Assembly (NCBI RefSeq): GCF_009687845.1
Contig: NZ_BLAD01000070.1
Coordinates: forward strand, 31,522-95,521
Reading direction: 5' to 3'
DNA: 64,000 nt
DNA from: Acrocarpospora corrugata
Lineage (GTDB): Bacteria > Actinomycetota > Actinomycetes > Streptosporangiales > Streptosporangiaceae
The notes beneath the pieces were generated by a model that saw only the letters and a list, made by a program, of their open reading frames with translations, was not told the origin of the DNA and did not search any database. Below, piece by piece: positions 33,977 to 40,933 of this stretch. Both the position numbers and the translations under genes were made by a program. Numbering within the stretch: position 1 is the stretch's first letter; each line of letters opens with the position of its first letter.

Positions 33977-34966
33977 GTGACCCCTTCGATGGGAACGCAC
34001 GCAGTCACAGGAGCCGATGGCTTCATCGGCTCCCACCTCGTCGAACTGCTCGTCGAGCGCGGGCATCGGGTCCGCGCCATGACCCAGTACAACTCCTTTG
34101 GCACCTGGGGGTGGCTGGACACGCTCGATTCCGGCGTGCTGGCCTCGGTCGACGTAGTGCCCGGCGATGTCCGCGACCCCGGCAGCGTCCGGCAGGTGGT
34201 GGACGGGGCCGACGTGGTCTACCACCTGGCCGCGCTGATCGCGATCCCATACTCCTACCAGGCGCCCCGGTCGTATGTGGAGACCAACGTGCTGGGCACG
34301 CTCAACGTGCTGGAGGCGGTCAGGGACGGCCAGGCCGGGCGGCTGGTGCACACCTCGACCAGCGAGACGTACGGGACCGCGCGGTCGGTGCCGATCTCGG
34401 AGACGCATCCGCTGCAGGCGCAGTCGCCGTACGCGGCGTCCAAGCTGGCGGCGGACAAAATGGTGGAGAGCTACCATCTCAGCTTCGGCCTGCCCGCCGT
34501 GACGCTGCGGCCGTTCAACACCTTCGGGCCCCGGCAGTCGGCCAGGGCCGTCATCCCGACGATCATCAGCCAGATCGCGGCCGGCGCCCGCTCGGTACGG
34601 CTCGGCGCGCTGAGCCCCACCCGGGACTTCATGTACGTCAAGGACACCGCCGCCGCCTTCGCCTTCCTCGGCGCGGCCGACGGCGTCGAGGGCGAGCTGT
34701 ACAACGCCGGCACCGGGGAGGAGATCTCGGTCGGCGGCGTGGCCGCGAAGATCGCCGAGATCATGGGCGCCACCGTGGAGTTCAGCTGCGAAGCGGAACG
34801 GCTGCGCCCCGCCAGCTCCGAGGTGCTGCGGCTGGTCTGCGACAGCACCCGGCTGCGGGCCCTCGGCTGGGCGCCGGACCACACCCTGGAGGACGGGCTC
34901 AAGGCGTGCGCCGCCTGGTTCCCGGAACACATCGACCGGTACAAAACCACCATCTACAACGTGTGA
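33977..34966 (+). CDS. NAD-dependent sugar-nucleotide 4,6-dehydratase/epimerase (extended SDR)
   Basis: The 329-residue SDR has the Rossmann site VTGADGFIGSHLVEL, the catalytic TSTSETYGT and SPYAASK (Ser/Thr, Tyr, Lys), and RPFNTFGPRQSARAVIPTII. AALIAIPYSYQAPRSYVETN is characteristic of LegB-like 4,6-dehydratases. It would make a modified UDP- or GDP-sugar; a UDP-GlcNAc 4-epimerase supplying UDP-GalNAc, as PelX does, is the alternative. The start is GTG 33977 or ATG 33989. The next gene starts 7 nt later. Confidence 0.85.
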   Translation: MTPSMGTHAVTGADGFIGSHLVELLVERGHRVRAMTQYNSFGTWGWLDTLDSGVLASVDVVPGDVRDPGSVRQVVDGADVVYHLAALIAIPYSYQAPRSYVETNVLGTLNVLEAVRDGQAGRLVHTSTSETYGTARSVPISETHPLQAQSPYAASKLAADKMVESYHLSFGLPAVTLRPFNTFGPRQSARAVIPTIISQIAAGARSVRLGALSPTRDFMYVKDTAAAFAFLGAADGVEGELYNAGTGEEISVGGVAAKIAEIMGATVEFSCEAERLRPASSEVLRLVCDSTRLRALGWAPDHTLEDGLKACAAWFPEHIDRYKTTIYNV

Positions 34967-34973
34967 GGCCGCT

Positions 34974-35687
34974 GTGCACGCAGTCATCCTGGCGGGCGGC
35001 AAAGGCGTCCGCCTCCGTCCGTACACCACCACGCTCCCCAAACCGCTGGTGCCGATCGGCGAGCGGTACTCCATCCTGGAGATCATCATGCGCCAGCTCG
35101 GCGAGCGCGGCTTCACCTCCGCGACGCTGGCCATCGGCCACCTCGGCCACCTCATCCGGGCCTACGTCGGGGACGGCGCGCAGTGGGGCGTGCGCGTCGA
35201 CTACGCCCTGGAGACCTCGCCGCTCGGCACCATCGGCCCGCTGCTGACCATGCTGGACGCGCTGCCCGCCCAGTTCCTGGTGATGAACGGCGACATCCTC
35301 ACCGACCTCGACTTCGGCGACCTGCTCAACGGCCACAACCGGGGGCACGCCCCGCTGACCATCGCCACCTACCGCCGCGAGGTCAAAATCGACTTCGGCG
35401 TGCTCACCGCCGACGACGGGCGCATCGTCGAGTTCACCGAGAAGCCGACCATCGACTACCGGGTCAGCATGGGGGTCTACGCCATCACCAAACAGTGCCT
35501 GTACGACTACCCGGCCGGGCTGCCCCTCGGCTTCGACGAGCTGGTCCTGGACCTGCTCGGGAAGGGGAGACACCCGGCCCAGTACGACTTCGACGGGCAC
35601 TGGCTGGACATCGGCAGGCCGGACGACTACGACCGGGCCAACGCCGAGTTCGACGTGCTGCGCCCGGCACTGCTGCGGGGCGCCTGA
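34974..35687 (+). CDS. Sugar-phosphate nucleotidyltransferase
   Basis: The 237-residue enzyme has the signature AVILAGGKGVRLRPYTTTLPK at its N-terminus, MNGDILTDLDF for the metal-binding aspartate, and EFTEKPTIDYRVSMGVYAI. It joins NTP and a hexose-1-phosphate to make an activated sugar with release of PPi. It is shorter than two-domain GDP-mannose pyrophosphorylases and lacks the left-handed helix domain. GTG start; one base from the next start. Nucleotide and sugar cannot be told. It probably supplies the donor for the operon's SDR enzymes. Confidence 0.88.
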   Translation: MHAVILAGGKGVRLRPYTTTLPKPLVPIGERYSILEIIMRQLGERGFTSATLAIGHLGHLIRAYVGDGAQWGVRVDYALETSPLGTIGPLLTMLDALPAQFLVMNGDILTDLDFGDLLNGHNRGHAPLTIATYRREVKIDFGVLTADDGRIVEFTEKPTIDYRVSMGVYAITKQCLYDYPAGLPLGFDELVLDLLGKGRHPAQYDFDGHWLDIGRPDDYDRANAEFDVLRPALLRGA

Positions 35688-35688
35688 G

Positions 35689-36555
35689 ATGGACCGAGTG
35701 CTGCTGGTGGGCGCGTCCGGGTTCGTCGGGCGGCACGTGCGGGAACGGTTGCGGGCCGTGCCCGGGGTCGAGCTGGTCGTCTCCGGGCGCTCGCTCGGCC
35801 CGGCCCGGCTCGACCTGGCGGCGACGGCGCTGCCGGAACTGTCTGGGCTGCTGGCGGACGTGCGGCCGACGGCGGTGGTCAACTGCGCCGGGGTGATCCA
35901 CGGGCCGGCCGCCGAGCTGGTGGCGGGCAACGTGACCGGGGTGGCGCGGCTGGTCCGGGCGATGGGGGACGCGGTTCCCGGCGCCCGGCTGGTGCAGGTG
36001 GGGTCGGCGGCCGAGTACGGGGCGCATGCCGTACCGGTGCGGGAGGACGCGGAGTGCCGGCCGCTCGGCGAGTACGGCCTGACCAAGCTGGCCGGGACCG
36101 AGCTCGTCCGGGCGGCGGCCCGGGACGGGCAGGACGCGGTGGTGCTGCGCCTGTTCAACCCGATCGGTCCGGGCGCGCCCGTCACCAGCGTCACCGGACG
36201 GCTGATCGCCGGGCTGCGCGCGGGCGGCGAGCTGCGCCTGGGCGGCACCGGCGACGTGCGCGACTTCGTGGACGTCAGGGACGCCGCCGACGCGATCGTG
36301 GCCGCCGCGCTCGCGCCGGGACGGCTGCCCCCGGTCCTGAACCTGGGCACCGGGCGCGGGGTGACCGTCCGCGAGCTGGTCACCGTCATGATCGAGGTGG
36401 CGGACTGGCGGGGGCACGTCGTCCTGGACGACGACGGCGGCTCCGCGCTGCCGTGGTCGTGCGCCGACGTCGCGGCCATCCGCGCGGTGCTCGGCTGGCA
36501 GGCGGGAACCGGGCTGCGCGACTCGCTCGCGGACGCCTGGGGGGTGGCCGGATGA
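35689..36555 (+). CDS. NAD-dependent epimerase/dehydratase-like SDR
   Basis: The 288-residue extended SDR has LLVGASGFVGRHVRERL, GSAAEYGAHAVPV (catalytic Ser), EYGLTKLAGTE (Tyr-x3-Lys) and LFNPIGPGAP. It resembles reductases/epimerases acting on 4-keto sugar nucleotides, such as RmlD/WbjC-type partners of 4,6-dehydratases. With the SDR two genes upstream it would make a two-step conversion of one activated sugar. Its stop overlaps the spherulin-4 start (ATGA). Confidence 0.83.
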   Translation: MDRVLLVGASGFVGRHVRERLRAVPGVELVVSGRSLGPARLDLAATALPELSGLLADVRPTAVVNCAGVIHGPAAELVAGNVTGVARLVRAMGDAVPGARLVQVGSAAEYGAHAVPVREDAECRPLGEYGLTKLAGTELVRAAARDGQDAVVLRLFNPIGPGAPVTSVTGRLIAGLRAGGELRLGGTGDVRDFVDVRDAADAIVAAALAPGRLPPVLNLGTGRGVTVRELVTVMIEVADWRGHVVLDDDGGSALPWSCADVAAIRAVLGWQAGTGLRDSLADAWGVAG

Positions 36556-37199
36556 GCGTGCTCGTGCCCGCGTACTTCCATCCGGTCGCGCAGGATCGCG
36601 CCTGGCGGCGGCTGGCCGCCCGGCCGCCGCGGACCATCGTGCTGAACGTGGACAGCGGGCCGGGAACCGTGCGGGATCCCGCCTTCTGCCAGGTCCTGAA
36701 GCCGTTGCTGGCGGCGGGCGTCGAGGTCCTGGGCTACCTCGACACCGCCTACGGCGACCGGCCGATCCGGGAGCTGGTGGTGGACGCGCGCCACTACCGC
36801 TCCTGGTACGGCGTCGGCGGCGTCTTCCTGGATCAGGTCGCGGCGGAGGCCGGCCTCCTGTCCCACTACCGCGTCAGCGCCGCCGCGCTCCGCGGCGAGG
36901 GCCGCCTGGTCCTCAACCCCGGCGTCTACCCCGACCCCGGCTACGCCGCCATCGCCGACCTGCTGGTCACCTTCGAGGGCCCGTGGGCCGCCTACCGCGC
37001 GGTCGGCGTCCCCGCCTGGGCGGAACGCCCCGGACAGTTCTGCCATCTGGTGTACGGCGTGCCCGGCTGGGCCCGCCGTTTCGTGCAGCGCGGCGCGGCC
37101 CGGCTGGCCAGAACCCTGTTCGTGACGAACGGGTCCTGCCCCAACCCCTGGCAGGACCTGCCCGGGTACTACGAACGTCTGGATCACAGTTCCCGCTGA
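36552..37199 (+). CDS. Spherulation-specific family 4 (GH135/Sph3-like) protein
   Basis: The 215-residue TIM-barrel protein matches the spherulin-4 family: SVLVPAYFHP, TIVLNVDSGPG, VEVLGYLDTAYGDRPI, GVGGVFLDQVAAEAG and LNPGVYPDPGYA. The fungal member Sph3 (GH135) cuts alpha-1,4-linked GalNAc in galactosaminogalactan; GH114 and PelA hydrolase domains (GH166) are related in role. Aspartates in NVDSG, YLDTAY and FLDQV are candidates for catalysis. There is no signal peptide, which is odd for an enzyme acting on exported polymer. It ends the operon, and its stop lies inside a palindromic operator. Confidence 0.85.
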   Translation: MSVLVPAYFHPVAQDRAWRRLAARPPRTIVLNVDSGPGTVRDPAFCQVLKPLLAAGVEVLGYLDTAYGDRPIRELVVDARHYRSWYGVGGVFLDQVAAEAGLLSHYRVSAAALRGEGRLVLNPGVYPDPGYAAIADLLVTFEGPWAAYRAVGVPAWAERPGQFCHLVYGVPGWARRFVQRGAARLARTLFVTNGSCPNPWQDLPGYYERLDHSSR

Positions 37200-37210
37200 G
37201 AGCGCTCTCA
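37197..37210. promoter_or_regulatory. LacI-type operator
   Basis: TGAGAGCGCTCTCA is a perfect 14-bp palindrome with the central CG step typical of LacI-family operators (CebR-like boxes share AGCGCT). It overlaps the TGA of the upstream gene and lies 16 bp before the DUF1349 start, so a bound repressor would block its promoter or leader. Confidence 0.65.
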
Positions 37211-37226
37211 TGGGACAATTCGGACT

Positions 37227-37760
37227 ATGGACTGGATCAATGAACCTGAGACGTGGACGGCCGGGGACGAGACGCTGACGCTCACCGTTCCGGCCAAGAC
37301 CGACCTGTGGCAGGAGACGCACTACGGGTACTCCTTCGACAACGCGCCCATGTACGGCCGGGTCATCGAGGGGGATCTCCGGGTCACGGTGACCTTCGAC
37401 GCGGACTACGCCGAGCAGTACGACCAGGCCGGCGCGATCCTGCGGATCGACGAGAAGAACTGGATCAAGGCCGGGACCGAGTACGTGGACGGAGCCCTGC
37501 AGATCAGCGTCGTGGTGACCCGGGGGTTCTCGGACTGGTCGGTGCAGCCCGCGCCGGGGTCGCCGTCATCGGTGACGATCGACCTGCACCGGGAGGGGGA
37601 CGCGGTGACGGTCAAGTACGGGGTCGACGGGGCCGAGCCGACGACCCTGATCCGGCTGGCCTACTTCCCGCCGGGGACGCCCGCGCTGGCGGGGGCGATG
37701 GCGGCGGCGCCGGTGGGTAGTGGCTTCGCGGCGCGTTTCACGAAGGTGTCGCTCAGCTGA
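37227..37760 (+). CDS. DUF1349 family protein
   Basis: The 177-residue beta-sandwich protein matches DUF1349: DWINEPETWTAGDETLTLTV, TDLWQETHYGYSFDNAPM and YDQAGAILRIDEKNWIKAGTEYV. The fold is concanavalin-like, and members are often found near carbohydrate-use genes, where they may bind sugars. It has no signal peptide. The LacI-type palindrome just upstream supports sugar-dependent expression. It is probably not part of the preceding operon because of the operator and 27-bp gap. Confidence 0.85.
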   Translation: MDWINEPETWTAGDETLTLTVPAKTDLWQETHYGYSFDNAPMYGRVIEGDLRVTVTFDADYAEQYDQAGAILRIDEKNWIKAGTEYVDGALQISVVVTRGFSDWSVQPAPGSPSSVTIDLHREGDAVTVKYGVDGAEPTTLIRLAYFPPGTPALAGAMAAAPVGSGFAARFTKVSLS

Positions 37761-37815
37761 GCCTGCCCGCCTCTGAGTGACGGTAGGTAAAGTCACATTA
37801 AAGGGGGCGTTGCGG

Positions 37816-38967
37816 GTGGCGGTGAAATATGAAGACCGAATTCCCGGCGACGGAATGTTCGTCGTCGGGATAGATGTCGCGCCAGGGCAATACGTCTGCC
37901 AGACCCCGGGTGACGGTTATTGGGTGCGTTATCCGGCGAGCATGGTCGGACCGGTGACCGGCCGTCATCCGGGCGCGGGCGTGGTGGCGGTCGTCATCGA
38001 ACCGGATGACACCGCATTCGACAGCCATATGCCCGCGGACTGGGTCAAAGTTCCGGCCCGGCGGCCCCGGAGCCCGGTCCCGCCGCCCGCGCGTACCGCG
38101 AAGCGGGTCCGTACCATCCTGGACCCGGACATCCCCGCCGACACCCGTAAGGCGCTCCAGGCCGACCTGGCGCTGGTCCGGCACGTCAGGACCGGCAGCC
38201 CGTGGTCGCGTTACCGGTCGGGGCAGGACGGCTGGCGTCCGCAGGCGCGGTTCATCGTCTGCGTGCTGGCCTTCATCTGGCTCTCGCCCAGCATCGGGTT
38301 CGCGCGGGCCGCCCTGCTGATCGGGGTGCTGTTCGGGGTGCTGTCGGTGTTCCGGCGGATGGGCGCCTCGGGCCGGCAGCGGCTCGCGGAGCTGGCCCGC
38401 GCCAACCCGGGCTGGTTCCTGATCGACGAGGACTTCGACGACGCGAGCCGGGCTCTGGTGGCCCGCGCGCAGAAGGCGGCCCGCCGGGTCAGGAAGGCGT
38501 CGGTCTACCGGGACGGCCTGCTGGACGTGGCCGACCACGAAGTGCTGCTGCCCTGGGAGGAATGGGAGATCGCCAGAGCGCTGAGCAAGGTGAGCAGGCT
38601 CAGGGCCGAGCAGGACAAGCTGGTCGCGGGCGGGCTGGCCGAGCCGGTCGAGCAGGTGCTGACGCCGATGCGGGAGACCCTGGACACGGTGGTCGCCTCG
38701 GTGACCGGCCGGGTGGAGGCGCTGGAGCGGTACGCGGCGAAGGTCCGCGAGGCCGACCGCCTGTTCCTGGCCCACCACCAGCTCCGGGCCCTGGCCGACC
38801 AGGCCGACGAGTACCGGGACCTGCTGGCGGAGACCGTACGCGACGATCTGGCCGTGAGCGAGCTGGCCCGATTATCGAGCAACGTCAATCGCCTCCGGGC
38901 GGCGCTGGAGGAGAGCCTGGACGCGGTCCGGCAGGCCGCGCTCGACATGAGCCCCAGGGATAAATAG
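37816..38967 (+). CDS. Membrane protein with N-terminal beta domain and C-terminal coiled coil
   Basis: From GTG 37816, set by AAAGGGGG 9-10 nt upstream, the protein has 383 residues; GTG 37777 is an alternative. The N-terminal domain has GDGMFVVGIDVAPGQYVCQT, a motif common in actinobacterial surface and membrane proteins. Two adjacent membrane helices lie at about 140-178. The C-terminal half (about 215-380) is strongly charged and predicted coiled coil. Function unknown; a structural or division-related role is only a guess. Confidence 0.7.
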   Translation: MAVKYEDRIPGDGMFVVGIDVAPGQYVCQTPGDGYWVRYPASMVGPVTGRHPGAGVVAVVIEPDDTAFDSHMPADWVKVPARRPRSPVPPPARTAKRVRTILDPDIPADTRKALQADLALVRHVRTGSPWSRYRSGQDGWRPQARFIVCVLAFIWLSPSIGFARAALLIGVLFGVLSVFRRMGASGRQRLAELARANPGWFLIDEDFDDASRALVARAQKAARRVRKASVYRDGLLDVADHEVLLPWEEWEIARALSKVSRLRAEQDKLVAGGLAEPVEQVLTPMRETLDTVVASVTGRVEALERYAAKVREADRLFLAHHQLRALADQADEYRDLLAETVRDDLAVSELARLSSNVNRLRAALEESLDAVRQAALDMSPRDK

Positions 38968-38988
38968 GGCAAGTCGTAGAGTTTCCGC

Positions 38989-40239
38989 ATGAATATTGAA
39001 GCGCGGGTTCTGGACGCCATCGACGAGGCGGGCACGGTGCGGGCGCTGGCCGACCTGGTCAGAGTGCCCAGCGTCACCGGGGGAGACGCCGAGTCGGAGT
39101 TGCAGGATCGCTGCGCCGGGCGGCTGGCCGAACTCGGGCTCGACGTGGACCTGTGGAAACTGGACCTGGAGGCGCTGCGCGGGCACCCGGACTATCCGGG
39201 CGCGGAGGCGCCGCGAGCCGAAGGGTACGGCGTCGTCGCCAAAACCGAAGGCGAAGGCGAGCCCGCGCTGATCCTGCAAGGCCACGTGGACGTGGTTCCC
39301 ACCGGCGACCTGGGCAAATGGGAGGGCAACGACCCTTTCGGGGCCCGGATCACCGCGACCACCCTGCACGGCCGTGGCGCGTGCGACATGAAGGCGGGGC
39401 TGGCCGCCAACCTCGCCGTGGTCGCGGCCCTCCAGGCCGCCGGGGTGCGGCTGGCCCGCCCGCTCGCCGTGCACTGCGTGGTCAGCGAGGAGGACGGCGG
39501 CCTGGGCGCGTTCGCGACGATGCTGCGCGGCCACACCGGCGACGCGGCCGTGATCACCGAACCGACCAGCGGCAAGATCATCACCGCCAACGCCGGCTCG
39601 CTGACCTTCCGCCTCGAAGTGGCCGGGCGGGCCGCGCACGGCGCCACCCGCCACGAGGGGGTCAACGCGATCGAGGCGTTCTGGCCGGTGTTCACCGCGA
39701 TCAGGAGACTGGAGGCCGAGCGCAACCGCGACCCCGACCGGCTGTTCGCCGGGAACGCGACGCCGTACCCGATCGAGGTGGGGACGGTCAGGGCCGGCGA
39801 CTGGGCGAGCAGCGTGCCGGATCTGCTGGTGGCCGAAGGGCGGCTCGGGGTGCGGCTGGACGAGGATCCCGGCGACGCGGCGGCCGCCCTGGAGGAGGCG
39901 CTGGCGGAGATCGACGATCCGTGGCTGCGCGAGAATCCGGTCGCTATCACCTGGCCGGGCGGGCGGTTCGCCAGCGGGCGGCTGCCGGCCGGTCATCCGC
40001 TGCTGGCGGAGACGGCGCGGGCGGTCGAGGACGTCACCGGGACGCGGCCGGGGACGACGGCCGCGCCCTACGGGAGCGATCTGCGGATCTACGCGGGGGC
40101 GGGCATCCCCACGCTGCACTACGGTCCCGGCGACGTCCGGTTCGCGCACGCGCCCCGGGAGCAGGTGGAGCTGGCGGAACTGCGGGACGTGACGCGGGCG
40201 CTGGCCCTGCTGGTGCTGCGCAGGTGCGGGGTCAGGTAG
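38989..40239 (+). CDS. M20-family deacylase/peptidase (ArgE/DapE-like)
   Basis: The 416-residue two-metal enzyme has LQGHVDVVPTGDLGKWEGNDPF (first metal His/Asp), GRGACDMKAGLAANL (bridging Asp), HCVVSEEDGGLGAFA (Glu-Glu) and GSDLRIYAGAGIPTLHYGPGD near the C-terminus (last His). It resembles acetylornithine deacetylase/succinyl-diaminopimelate desuccinylase relatives of broader use. TAGAGT lies 6 nt before ATG with no ribosome site, so the mRNA is probably leaderless. The substrate is unknown. Confidence 0.9.
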   Translation: MNIEARVLDAIDEAGTVRALADLVRVPSVTGGDAESELQDRCAGRLAELGLDVDLWKLDLEALRGHPDYPGAEAPRAEGYGVVAKTEGEGEPALILQGHVDVVPTGDLGKWEGNDPFGARITATTLHGRGACDMKAGLAANLAVVAALQAAGVRLARPLAVHCVVSEEDGGLGAFATMLRGHTGDAAVITEPTSGKIITANAGSLTFRLEVAGRAAHGATRHEGVNAIEAFWPVFTAIRRLEAERNRDPDRLFAGNATPYPIEVGTVRAGDWASSVPDLLVAEGRLGVRLDEDPGDAAAALEEALAEIDDPWLRENPVAITWPGGRFASGRLPAGHPLLAETARAVEDVTGTRPGTTAAPYGSDLRIYAGAGIPTLHYGPGDVRFAHAPREQVELAELRDVTRALALLVLRRCGVR

Positions 40240-40257
40240 GAGAGCTAGAGTCCGGTC

Positions 40258-40860
40258 ATGGATGAGCCGCGGTTGTTGCAGATCTTCCGGGAGGAGCCGC
40301 CCAGGGAGCGGGCGGACGCGGCGCGGAACCGGGAGAAGGTGCTCGCCGCCGCGATCAAGCTGTTCCGCGAGCACGGGATCGACAACGTGTCCATGGACGC
40401 CGTCGCCGCGGCGGCCGGGGTCGGGAAGGGCACGCTGTTCCGCCGGTTCGGCGACAAGTCGGGCCTGGTGTTCGCGCTGCTCGACAACAAGGAGAAGGTC
40501 CTGCAGGAGGCGGTGCTGTCCGGGCCGCCGCCGGTCGGGCCCGGCGCTCCGGCCAGGGAGCGGATCGTCGCCTTCGTGGACGCCTACGCGGGCTACCTGT
40601 TCGAGAACATCGACCTGCTCCGGGTCTCCGAGACCTCCAGTCCCGGCGCGCGTTACCGGGTGGGCGCCTACCGGTTCTGGCACGCCCATCTGCGCATGCT
40701 CCTGGCCGAGGCGCGGCCGGCGGAGGATCCCGCCCTGCTCGCGCACGCGCTGCTCGCCCCGCTCGGCGCGGAGCACGCGGCGGCGGTCGCCCGGGAACTC
40801 GGGCCGGAACGGGCGCGGACCGAGAGCGGGCTGCTCGCGCGGGCGCTCGTGTCCGAATAG
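40258..40860 (+). CDS. TetR-family transcriptional regulator
   Basis: The 200-residue protein has a TetR helix-turn-helix at about 22-70 (REKVLAAAIKLFREHGIDNV, then VGKGTLFRRFGDKSGLVFAL) and an all-helical ligand domain. TAGAGT is 6 nt before ATG, again a leaderless arrangement. It lies 73 bp upstream of the penicillin-acylase gene on the same strand, so it may control that gene. No clear operator is visible in the gap. Confidence 0.9.
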   Translation: MDEPRLLQIFREEPPRERADAARNREKVLAAAIKLFREHGIDNVSMDAVAAAAGVGKGTLFRRFGDKSGLVFALLDNKEKVLQEAVLSGPPPVGPGAPARERIVAFVDAYAGYLFENIDLLRVSETSSPGARYRVGAYRFWHAHLRMLLAEARPAEDPALLAHALLAPLGAEHAAAVARELGPERARTESGLLARALVSE

Positions 40861-40933
40861 CTACCCCTGGGTAATCAAGCTCACATCCCAGACCTGGATA
40901 CTTTGATCCGCACAAGCCAGGAAAGGTCAGGGA

